5,787 nucleotides of DNA, taken from positions 1 to 5,787 of the forward strand of contig JASGCH010000097.1 of assembly GCA_030054245.1 (NCBI GenBank), in the 5' to 3' direction. Position 1 is the first letter of the stretch. Each line of letters begins with the position of its first letter. The stretch comes from Gammaproteobacteria bacterium. Its GTDB lineage: Bacteria > Pseudomonadota > Gammaproteobacteria > Burkholderiales > Burkholderiaceae_C. Below, in pieces: positions 1 through 5,580 of the stretch. Both the position numbers and the translations under genes were made by a program. The notes below the pieces were generated by a model. The model did not search any database. It was not told the DNA's origin and saw only the letters and a program-made list of their open reading frames with translations.

Positions 1-31
1 AGTCAAAGTGTTTTTCCTGAACCCAGCAACC

Positions 32-60
32 TAAACACCCTTGCTTTATCGTTTTAGAAT
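32..60 (+). promoter_or_regulatory. Possible sigma70 promoter of the lipoprotein hydrolase gene
   Basis: TAAACA at 32-37 matches 4 of 6 bases of the -35 consensus. It is followed after exactly 17 bases by TAGAAT at 55-60, which matches 5 of 6 of the -10 consensus. Transcription would begin around position 67, giving a 5' leader of about 16 bases before the ATG at 83. The leader has no strong Shine-Dalgarno sequence; AATAGAA at 72-78 is the nearest purine-rich stretch. This is a motif match only. Confidence 0.4.
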
Positions 61-82
61 TTTTCCTATCCAATAGAACCTT

Positions 83-1516
83 ATGAAAAACTCCCAAAAA
101 CTAAAAACTGTATTAACGGCCACTTTGATATCCGCTTTCCTAGCTTCTTGTGGAGGTGGGGATCAAAGAGCAGATCTCATAAGCAATCAACCGCTTTATG
201 GTATAACTTTAGCGGATTATACAAATGGCCTCACCGCTGCGGCAACTGCTGGCGGAGCAAGTTCTGCCGCGGGGATCACTCGGTCTTTAGCCGGATCAGA
301 GATAAAGTGCGGATTTAGTGGTAATAAAATAACCTACAAAACGGTCAACGCGAAGAACCAACTTGTCAATACAGAAGCAGTGGTATTGGTACCTCAAGGT
401 AATGGTGCTGATTGTAGCGGTGATAGACCTGTCGTATTGCTTGCCCATGGCACCACCACCGATGTTGATTATGATATTTCTAGTCAGACAAATGGTGAAG
501 GACAATTGGCTCAAGCGTTTTTTGCCAGCCGAGGCTTTGTCGTTGTCGCCCCTAATTATGTCGGGTATGGTATATCAAAATCACAGCCCCACCCCTACTT
601 AGTGGAGCAACAACAATCCAAAGACATGATAGATGCCTATAAAGCCGCCAAAAAATCCAACTTATTCAAAGAAAAAGCCGGTAAATTATTTGTAACTGGC
701 TATTCTCAAGGTGGCTTTGTCGCCATGGCCACGCATAAGGCTATGCAACAAGAAGGTATTACCGTTGCCGCTAGTGCCCCATTAAGTGGTCCTTATGCCA
801 TTCAAGCCATTTCCGATAAGTTTTTTGTGGACGGCGATGTCAATCTAGGTGCCACCACATTTTACCCTTTTATTATGCGTGCCTATCAAGAAGCTTATGG
901 CAATGTTTATAAAAATCCTTCAGAAGTATATACCGCTGATTGGATAAGCAAAGGCATTGCAACCTTGTTGCCGGGAACAAACAGCACTATCACCTCATCA
1001 GGTTTAGACGCGGCTTCTGTGTTTAGCACGACCAGCTTCTCTGCGGGCGGATATGGTATAGGGAGCTCAAATTTTATCGTACCCGACAGTCTGGTAACCG
1101 CCTATAAGAACGATGTTACCACCAATCCCGACAGAGGGAATGCTGGTCCAGCGATAACCTCTAGCCACCCAGTGCGCAATGCTCTTAAAAACAACGATTT
1201 GCGCAATTGGAAACCAAATGCCAATACTCAAGTGCTTTTGTGCGCTGGTTCTGGTGATTCAGTGGTTTATATTGAAAATACCAATTTGATCTACGATTAT
1301 TGGATAGCTGGTGGCGTACCTAGCAGTACTATTACCAAATTAGACCTCTCAGCCACTCCTTCTGGAGCTTTTGCTCCCATACAAACTGCGTTTCAGGGAA
1401 CGGGTTTACCGGGCAATCGTGCACTCAATAAAACTGGTGCCGGTACGGCTTACCATAGTGCGGCCGCTCCCTTTTGTTACAAAGCCGCTTCGGACTTTTT
1501 TAATATTCTCAAGTAA
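83..1516 (+). CDS. Secreted lipoprotein lipase/esterase (alpha/beta hydrolase)
   Basis: This 477-residue protein is probably a lipid-anchored serine hydrolase that cleaves esters outside the cytoplasm. A basic N-terminus and a hydrophobic stretch (about 8-21) end in the lipobox LASC, with Cys23 as the lipidated residue. Gly24 at +2 favours outer-membrane sorting over inner-membrane retention. An Ala/Gly/Ser-rich linker covers about 51-65. The alpha/beta hydrolase signs are the oxyanion-type AHGT at 121-124, the nucleophile elbow GYSQG at 206-210 (Ser208), a likely acid Asp392 in GSGDS, and a likely His458 in AYHSA near the C-terminus. Four further cysteines (76, 111, 387, 465) could form two disulfides, as expected for an exported enzyme. 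The fold resembles the secretory-lipase/tannase-like group. The substrate cannot be read from the sequence. The gene stands alone, and a strong hairpin follows 21 bases after the stop. Confidence 0.85.
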   Translation: MKNSQKLKTVLTATLISAFLASCGGGDQRADLISNQPLYGITLADYTNGLTAAATAGGASSAAGITRSLAGSEIKCGFSGNKITYKTVNAKNQLVNTEAVVLVPQGNGADCSGDRPVVLLAHGTTTDVDYDISSQTNGEGQLAQAFFASRGFVVVAPNYVGYGISKSQPHPYLVEQQQSKDMIDAYKAAKKSNLFKEKAGKLFVTGYSQGGFVAMATHKAMQQEGITVAASAPLSGPYAIQAISDKFFVDGDVNLGATTFYPFIMRAYQEAYGNVYKNPSEVYTADWISKGIATLLPGTNSTITSSGLDAASVFSTTSFSAGGYGIGSSNFIVPDSLVTAYKNDVTTNPDRGNAGPAITSSHPVRNALKNNDLRNWKPNANTQVLLCAGSGDSVVYIENTNLIYDYWIAGGVPSSTITKLDLSATPSGAFAPIQTAFQGTGLPGNRALNKTGAGTAYHSAAAPFCYKAASDFFNILK

Positions 1517-1537
1517 ATTTCACCCAAAATACTGGAG

Positions 1538-1579
1538 TACTCTTGGTGACTATCCCCATATGGGAACTCACCAAGAGTA
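1538..1579. terminator. Strong hairpin downstream of the lipase gene, possible terminator
   Basis: A perfect 12-bp inverted repeat, TACTCTTGGTGA at 1538-1549 and TCACCAAGAGTA at 1568-1579, encloses an 18-base loop. The loop contains a second palindrome, CCCATATGGG, at 1555-1564. The structure starts 21 bases after the lipase stop codon, which suits a transcript end or 3' stabiliser. No T-run follows on either strand, so it is not a classical intrinsic terminator. It does not share the end motif of the repeat family seen elsewhere in the window. Confidence 0.45.
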
Positions 1580-1636
1580 TGCCCATCATGAATGACTAGG
1601 CTGGGTTTGCTCTGGTAGAAAGTATGTGTCCGCTAG

Positions 1637-1655
1637 ATTACCTTAGTGTGGTAAT
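1637..1655. repeat. Short hairpin in the lipase-amidase gap
   Basis: ATTACC at 1637-1642 and GGTAAT at 1650-1655 form a perfect 6-bp stem with a 7-base loop. Apart from this, the preceding hairpin and the following repeat copy, I see nothing recognisable in the 282-base gap between the lipase and the amidase. No convincing promoter for the amidase was found there. Confidence 0.3.
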
Positions 1656-1696
1656 TGATATACCTTTGTCGCGTGAGTTGTCGCAATCACAAGTTT

Positions 1697-1780
1697 GCGT
1701 CCAACTGGTGGAATTTAAAGCGTTTTCTTCTGGTGACCACCGTACGCAGTCATTCGGCAAAGTAGGTACGCAACGGTCTT
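1697..1780 (-). repeat. Diverged copy of the AAGACnGTTGC palindromic element, ending 18 bases before the amidase ATG
   Basis: Read on the minus strand, this copy begins AAGACCGTTGC (1770-1780), continues with ACCTACT, and reaches AATGACTGCGT before CACCAG. The same order of words occurs at 4868-4920. It also shares GGAATTTA, CTGGTGA, ACGCAGT and GGTCT, in the same order, with the element at 3444-3600 on the plus strand. The inner palindrome GGTGACCACC (1732-1741) is present. The left boundary is unclear. The copy sits exactly where the amidase promoter and leader would be expected. Confidence 0.55.
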
Positions 1781-1798
1781 TTTAGTTACCAAACCATT

Positions 1799-3259
1799 AT
1801 GCAGGATACTCCATATTATTGGCAATCGGCTAAAGACTTAGTACGCGCAATCCTGAATAAGGAGGTATCCAGCGAAGAGCTGGTTACTGGTTTTTTGTCA
1901 AGGATAGATAGTTTTGATAAAAAAATAAATGCTGTGGTGGTTAAAGATGGGGCTAGAGCTTTAGAATCCGCAAGACTCGCTGATAAGGCTTTACATTCAG
2001 GGACGGTATTGGGTCCCTTGCACGGACTCCCGATTACCGTCAAAGAGTCGTTTGATGTTCAAGGATTACCAACGACATGGGGATATGCTGAGTATCAAGC
2101 CAACATAGCTCGTAGCCATGCTTATGCGGTACAAAAACTCATTGATGCGGGAGCTATTGTTTTAGGAAAAACCAATGTTCCGACGGCTTTAGCTGATTGG
2201 CAAACTTTTAACCCTGTTTATGGAACCACCAACAACCCGTGGGACATCCAGCGAACCCCAGGAGGTTCTTCAGGAGGTTCAGCCGCGGCCTTGGCGTGTG
2301 GATTTAGTGCACTTGAGCTTGGTTCAGACATTGGCGCTTCTATTCGCAATCCGGCACATTATTGTGGTGTCTATGGACATAAACCCACTTGGGGCATTGT
2401 GTCTATGGCCGGACACGAAATACCAAGTTCCCCTTGCGTAAATGACCTCGACATGGCTGTAGCCGGTCCTATGGCCAGAAGTGCACATGACTTGGCTTTG
2501 GCTTTAGATGTTCTTACCACCCCCCTGCAAATGTATGGCTACCACGGTTGGTTACCCACTCGTTGGCAAACTTGTCGGCAACCTATTCGTGACTTGCGAA
2601 TAGGTATAGTGTATGATTCACCGTATGCTGAGGTGGATAGTTCCGTACAAAATGCTTTAATCCACCTTAAACAATTTCTAACTGAAGAAAACATTTTGGT
2701 TCGCGATGATATCCTGCCTGTAGACTTTAAAATGGCTTATGAAACCTATATTTGGTTGCTAAGATCCGCCACTGGGGCTATGCAGAATCAAACACAATAC
2801 CAGCACACCTTAGACCTCGCTCATGCACTGGAAGAACAAGACAGTTCCTACGCCGCTTGGATATGGCGTGCGAACACTTTGTCTCATTACCACTGGGTTA
2901 GATACCATCAAATCCGCAGAAATTTACAACAACAATGGGCAAAGTATTTTGAAAGTTTCGATTTGTTGATCTGCCCTGTGGCTACTTCAAGTGCTTTTGC
3001 TCAAAATCAACAGGGTATGCGCTGGGAAAGATTAATTCCTATCAATGGCAAACTTCAAGCCTCCACAAGTCAATTATTTTGGGCTGGATTGCCTGGTTTA
3101 GTTGGTCTCCCAGCCACGGCCATTCCTCTAGAAATAAGTCCACAAGGCTTGCCCATTGGTGCTCAAATCGTTGGTAATACCTTAGCCGACAAATTGTGCT
3201 TGCGTTTTGCTTGTTGGTTAGAGAAACATTATCATGCCTTTGTTCCACCTCCTAACTAA
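1799..3259 (+). CDS. Amidase-signature family hydrolase
   Basis: This 486-residue enzyme belongs to the amidase-signature family, which hydrolyses carboxamides in the cytoplasm through a Ser-cisSer-Lys triad. The triad is visible as Lys82 in GLPITVKESF, the cis-Ser157 in GGSSGGS (155-161), and the nucleophile Ser181 in GSDIGAS (175-181). The 24-residue spacing between the two serines equals that of the family. The glycine usual before the nucleophile is Ala180. The helical N-terminal segment (11-36, with VSSEELV) and the C-terminal LPIGAQIVG (451-459) are both typical, and the length is normal for a stand-alone amidase. It has no GatB or GatC partner nearby and lacks close GatA character, so tRNA amidotransferase is unlikely. 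The substrate is unknown. ATG 1799 is the first start after an in-frame TAG at 1763-1765. It has no recognisable Shine-Dalgarno sequence, and a repeat element ends 18 bases upstream. Confidence 0.9.
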   Translation: MQDTPYYWQSAKDLVRAILNKEVSSEELVTGFLSRIDSFDKKINAVVVKDGARALESARLADKALHSGTVLGPLHGLPITVKESFDVQGLPTTWGYAEYQANIARSHAYAVQKLIDAGAIVLGKTNVPTALADWQTFNPVYGTTNNPWDIQRTPGGSSGGSAAALACGFSALELGSDIGASIRNPAHYCGVYGHKPTWGIVSMAGHEIPSSPCVNDLDMAVAGPMARSAHDLALALDVLTTPLQMYGYHGWLPTRWQTCRQPIRDLRIGIVYDSPYAEVDSSVQNALIHLKQFLTEENILVRDDILPVDFKMAYETYIWLLRSATGAMQNQTQYQHTLDLAHALEEQDSSYAAWIWRANTLSHYHWVRYHQIRRNLQQQWAKYFESFDLLICPVATSSAFAQNQQGMRWERLIPINGKLQASTSQLFWAGLPGLVGLPATAIPLEISPQGLPIGAQIVGNTLADKLCLRFACWLEKHYHAFVPPPN

Positions 3260-3282
3260 AGACCATGGCATCTCTATTTCAC

Positions 3283-3441
3283 CTAAGACTATTGCACCAT
3301 CGGCTGGTGCCGCTCGGTGCAACAGTCTTTATCATGAGATCTGTTTTAGATCGCCACCAGCAAACCCACAGAGGGTCAGGTGGTAGGTCTTGAATATGGG
3401 TAAAATTGAGTTTTGTAAATCACGCAAAACCACAGTCTTAG
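3283..3441. repeat. Palindromic element A between amidase and moaA (159 bases)
   Basis: The ends are a perfect 8-bp inverted repeat, CTAAGACT at 3283-3290 and AGTCTTAG at 3434-3441, which carries the family end motif AAGACT. Inside lie the strong hairpin described at 3285-3329 and a central hairpin with CCACC (3354-3358) pairing GGTGG (3379-3383) around ACCC/GGGT (3364-3367, 3373-3376). A GTTTTG/CAAAAC stem lies at 3410-3430. The length almost equals that of the neighbouring element at 3444-3600, from which it is separated by two bases. The outer boundary is an inference from the end motif, because an 8-bp match alone could be chance. Confidence 0.45.
3285..3329. repeat. 14-bp-stem hairpin after the amidase, minimal copy of the repeat family; may also end amidase transcription
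   Basis: AAGACTATTGCACC (3285-3298) pairs with GGTGCAACAGTCTT (3316-3329) at 13 of 14 positions; the single A-C mismatch is at 3291/3323. The loop holds a second hairpin, CGGC-tggt-GCCG (3301-3312). It begins 25 bases after the amidase stop. Only a short T-run (TCTTTAT) lies at its right edge, so it could act as a weak terminator. Both arms carry the family end motif, which makes this the most compact complete copy in the window. Confidence 0.75.
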
Positions 3442-3443
3442 TA

Positions 3444-3600
3444 AGAGACCTTTGCACCGACGGCTACGCCGCTCGGACGAACTGCCAAAGTACAAGGCTT
3501 AGCGGCACGCAACCAGCGGAATTTACTCGAATGTAAATGAGCTGGTGAGTACCGCATAACGCAGTAATTTGGCAGTGCAGTCAGTTGTGTAAAGGTCTCT
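3444..3600. mobile_element. MITE-like palindromic element B upstream of moaA (157 bases)
   Basis: The terminal inverted repeats are 14 bp: AGAGACCTTTGCAC (3444-3457) and GTGTAAAGGTCTCT (3587-3600), with 13 Watson-Crick pairs and one G-T pair. Further nested pairs share nearly one centre near 3529: CTGCCAAA/TTTGGCAG (3482-3489, 3568-3575), GCGG/CCGC (3502-3505, 3552-3555), ACCAGC/GCTGGT (3512-3517, 3541-3546) and ATTTAC/GTAAAT (3521-3526, 3533-3538). The left end also folds locally as CCGACGGC-tac-GCCG-c-TCGG (3457-3476). The core CATAACGCAGT lies at 3555-3565. It has no coding capacity and no clear target-site duplication. It ends 32 bases before the moaA start. Mobility is inferred from its structure and from related copies nearby. 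Confidence 0.6.
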
Positions 3601-3632
3601 AAATGATGATGTTAATCTAGAGCTACCTCAAT

Positions 3633-4796
3633 ATGCCCCAACCCATTTTAGTCAGAAATCAAAAATATTTTGCACCTAATGTCATCTTACCTCCCAAAAT
3701 AGACCTCCTTGAACATTACCCTAGCCCCGAAAATGTACATGACCCATTAAAACGCCCCATACGCGACTTGCGTATCAGCTTGATCGATCGTTGTAATTTT
3801 CGGTGTCGTTATTGTATGCCCAAAGAAGTATTTACACCAGCCTATAACTACTTAGCATCAGATAAAATTTTATCCTTCAATCAAATTATCCGACTGTGTA
3901 AAATTTTTATTGGTTTGGGTGTACAAAAAATTAGGCTAACTGGAGGAGAACCTTTATTAAGAAAAGGAATTGAAGAGCTTATCGACCAATTGGCAAAACT
4001 AAGCACTCAATCGGGGAAGGCACTCGACATTACCTTAACCACCAACGGTAGTCTATTAGCTAAAATGGCTAAAAGCTTAAAGAGTGCTGGATTAACCAGA
4101 GTAACCGTTAGTTTAGATGCCTTAGACAATACCAGTTTCCAATCTATCACCGATAGCCACTACCCTGTGGAGCGTATATTAGAGGGTATCCATCAAGCTC
4201 AGGCCGAAGGTTTGGGACCTATAAAAATTAATATGGTGGTTAAACGCGGGACGAATGAAGACCAAATTATACCGATGGCCAACTATTTCCGTCAACGGGG
4301 AATGATATTGAGGTTTATCGAGTTTATGGATGTAGGAAATAGCAATGGCTGGAATATCTCCCAAGTAGTCCCTAGTCGTGAGATTTTAGCAACACTACAA
4401 ACCCATTGGGTACTCAAACCACTCGACGCACACTATGTCGGTGAAACCGCCAAAAGATGGGGTTATGTCAATGCAGAAGGGAACCTAGATCCCCTAGCTG
4501 GCGAAGTGGGGTTTATCAGTAGCATCACTGAAGCTTTTTGTGATGACTGTAATCGTATTCGATTATCACCTGACGGCGTTCTATACCTATGCCTATTTGC
4601 TTCGACTGGATACGATATTTCGGAATGGTTACAACCCAACCCTACGATAGGCGATGACTTAATAAGCAAGTATATAGCTCATATATGGCAACAACGCTTA
4701 GATCAATATTCAAAGACCCGTATCAACGCATTAAAACAGCACCCCATCGAATTTTTTCAAAAACCAAAAATTGAGATGAGTTCCATTGGTGGCTAA
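3633..4796 (+). CDS. moaA: GTP 3',8-cyclase MoaA (molybdenum cofactor biosynthesis)
   Basis: MoaA is a cytoplasmic radical SAM enzyme. It converts GTP to 3',8-cyclo-7,8-dihydro-GTP, which MoaC turns into cyclic pyranopterin monophosphate. The N-terminal 4Fe-4S/SAM site is CNFRCRYC with Cys54, Cys58 and Cys61, followed by the SAM-binding LTGGEP (102-107). The C-terminal cluster that holds GTP uses Cys303, Cys306 and Cys320 (CDDC then LYLC). The protein ends in the conserved Gly386-Gly387 tail needed for catalysis. At 387 residues it is longer than the usual 330-340, because about 40 residues precede RPIRDLRIS, as in many Betaproteobacterial MoaA proteins. ATG 3633 has only a weak AGAG (3619-3622) upstream. 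A tiny in-frame ATG-ATG-ATG-TTA-ATC-TAG lies at 3603-3620. No other molybdenum cofactor gene is in the window, and a palindromic element occupies the likely promoter region. Confidence 0.97.
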   Translation: MPQPILVRNQKYFAPNVILPPKIDLLEHYPSPENVHDPLKRPIRDLRISLIDRCNFRCRYCMPKEVFTPAYNYLASDKILSFNQIIRLCKIFIGLGVQKIRLTGGEPLLRKGIEELIDQLAKLSTQSGKALDITLTTNGSLLAKMAKSLKSAGLTRVTVSLDALDNTSFQSITDSHYPVERILEGIHQAQAEGLGPIKINMVVKRGTNEDQIIPMANYFRQRGMILRFIEFMDVGNSNGWNISQVVPSREILATLQTHWVLKPLDAHYVGETAKRWGYVNAEGNLDPLAGEVGFISSITEAFCDDCNRIRLSPDGVLYLCLFASTGYDISEWLQPNPTIGDDLISKYIAHIWQQRLDQYSKTRINALKQHPIEFFQKPKIEMSSIGG

Positions 4797-4802
4797 ATTA
4801 AA

Positions 4803-4809
4803 TTTTTTT
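4803..4809 (+). terminator. T-run just after moaA, weak terminator candidate
   Basis: Seven T residues begin 7 bases after the moaA stop codon. The only hairpin directly before them is the small CCA-ttgg-TGG at 4783-4792, inside the last codons, which is too weak for a confident intrinsic terminator. The large palindrome starting at 4810 lies after the T-run, the wrong order for a plus-strand terminator. On the minus strand that palindrome is followed by A residues, so it is not a classical fdxA terminator either. Confidence 0.2.
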
Positions 4810-4938
4810 GATAGCGTACAATAGTTGCACAACGCGGTAGTTCACAACGCAGCCTTAAACCATTTTTAAGACGGTTGCTCAACCTACTACACGATCAAAT
4901 GACTGCGTTATGTAGGTGCCTCAGTTCATTGCGCTATC
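4810..4938 (+). repeat. Palindromic repeat-family copy between convergent moaA and fdxA
   Basis: GATAGCG (4810-4816) and CGCTATC (4932-4938) form the outer arms. Nested inside are AACGCAG/CTGCGTT (4846-4852, 4903-4909) and GGTT-gctc-AACC (4873-4884), with centres near 4875-4879. A separate CTTAAA/TTTAAG stem lies at 4854-4870, and ACCTAC/GTAGGT at 4882-4917. The end motif appears as AAGACGGTTGC at 4868-4878 and the core ACTGCGTTATG at 4902-4912, in the same order and strand as at 5503-5566. It fills most of the 192-base gap and probably acts as a folded 3' end for both transcripts, but that role is inferred. Confidence 0.55.
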
Positions 4939-4988
4939 CATTGGGCTTCCGATCCCCAGTCCTTTTTGATAATCTCTTTTCGCTATCA

Positions 4989-5318
4989 TTACAACCTTTT
5001 CAAGAAATGAAGTTTGATTTTAACTTCTTTCCATTCATCAGCTTGTGGAAGAGGTGGTTTACTTCTTGAGATCACCGGCCAACCCAATTCTACCAATTCA
5101 GCATTGATAGCTAGCATTTTTTCTTGACCTTCTGGTAAGTCGTCTTCGGCATATATGGCATTCACCGGACATTCTGGTATACACACCGCACAATCAATAC
5201 ATTCGTCAGGATTAATAACTAAAAAATTGGGACCTTCATGAAAACAGTCCACTGGACAAACATCCACACAGTCTGTGTATTTACACTGAATGCAAGACTC
5301 GCTTACAACATGAGTCAT
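4989..5318 (-). CDS. fdxA: 7Fe ferredoxin (3Fe-4S plus 4Fe-4S), FdxA type
   Basis: This 109-residue low-potential electron carrier is soluble and cytoplasmic. Nine cysteines match the Azotobacter ferredoxin I pattern. Cys9, Cys17 and Cys50 would bind the 3Fe-4S cluster, and Cys21, Cys40, Cys43 and Cys46 the 4Fe-4S cluster; Cys12 and Cys25 correspond to the free cysteines. The motif CIDCAVCIPECP (40-51) and the acidic tail region with DEWKEVK (94-100) are typical of Betaproteobacterial FdxA, and the length is normal. I chose ATG 5318, where the protein begins MTHVVSES as family members do, with GAAG about 11 bases upstream. An upstream in-frame TTG at 5411 would add 31 residues without family similarity. 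The gene is convergent with moaA and has no partner gene in the window, so its redox partner is unknown. Confidence 0.95.
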   Translation of the reverse strand: MTHVVSESCIQCKYTDCVDVCPVDCFHEGPNFLVINPDECIDCAVCIPECPVNAIYAEDDLPEGQEKMLAINAELVELGWPVISRSKPPLPQADEWKEVKIKLHFLKRL

Positions 5319-5431
5319 ATAATTTTGTGCTTCAATATGAATTTTCGATAAATTTCTCGGAGAACGACCATTATTGCCCAAGAGAAAAATGGCTGGCTGA
5401 TAAGGCGTCAATGGATCTTGGTGTGTTTTAC

Positions 5432-5485
5432 AAGGCTATTGCACCATCGGCCAGGTCACGACCACACCTCCGAGAGCCTAGTCTT
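5432..5485 (+). repeat. Degenerate repeat-family copy upstream of fdxA
   Basis: The left end AAGGCTATTGCACC followed by ATCGGC (5432-5451) differs by one base from the copy starting at 3285. The right end AGTCTT (5480-5485) is the inverted end motif. The arms pair only in part (AGGCT/AGCCT, 5433-5437 with 5475-5479), so the right arm appears to have drifted. It lies about 115 bases upstream of the fdxA start, within the likely promoter region of that gene. Confidence 0.5.
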
Positions 5486-5508
5486 GCCTATACTCAATAG
5501 GCAAGACT
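5480..5508. repeat. Perfect 12-bp hairpin at the junction of two repeat copies
   Basis: AGTCTTGCCTAT (5480-5491) and ATAGGCAAGACT (5497-5508) pair perfectly around a 5-base loop (ACTCA). The stem joins the right end of the copy at 5432-5485 to the left end of the copy at 5503-5580. No T-run follows on either strand, so it does not look like an intrinsic terminator. Confidence 0.7.
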
Positions 5509-5580
5509 GTTGCACCATCGGCTACGCCGCGGTTACACTGCCAAAATAGCTCGCGACTGCGTTATGATGGTGCACTCATC
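5503..5580 (+). repeat. Well-preserved repeat-family copy upstream of fdxA
   Basis: It starts AAGACTGTTGCACC and continues ATCGGCTACGCCG, with the small CGGC-tac-GCCG hairpin at 5519-5529. It then has CACTGCCAAAAT (5536-5547), the core ACTGCGTTATG (5556-5566) and GGTGCACTCA. TGCACCATC (5511-5519) pairs perfectly with GATGGTGCA (5566-5574), closing the element. The words CACTGCCAAA, ACTGCGTTATG and CTCA occur in the same order in the reverse complement of the element at 3444-3600. Confidence 0.65.

Noticed and set aside
1371..1595. Plus-strand open frame overlapping the end of the lipase gene
   Set aside because: It lies almost wholly within the lipase in another frame, and its product has no domain-like character.
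1859..1865. Perfect AAGGAGG Shine-Dalgarno sequence inside the amidase gene
   Set aside because: No ATG, GTG or TTG lies at a usable distance behind it, and the conserved helical N-terminus of the amidase begins before it. It encodes Lys-Glu-Val in frame.
2581..2605. Perfect 9-bp inverted repeat inside the amidase, ACCTATTCG/CGAATAGGT
   Set aside because: It encodes PIRDLRIG, whose near-symmetric residue order gives an inverted repeat by codon choice. The same residues in moaA make a similar 6-bp repeat at 3759-3775.
3444..3600. Molybdenum cofactor riboswitch upstream of moaA
   Set aside because: The structure is a simple nested palindrome with terminal repeats, and related sequences lie next to unrelated genes, so a repeat element explains it better.
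4875..5069. Plus-strand open frame across the start of the moaA-fdxA gap
   Set aside because: It runs through the palindromic element and then antisense over the fdxA C-terminus; no ribosome site or recognisable protein.
5319..5411. N-terminal extension of fdxA from a TTG codon
   Set aside because: The extra 31 residues have no ferredoxin character, while ATG 5318 gives the family's standard start and length.
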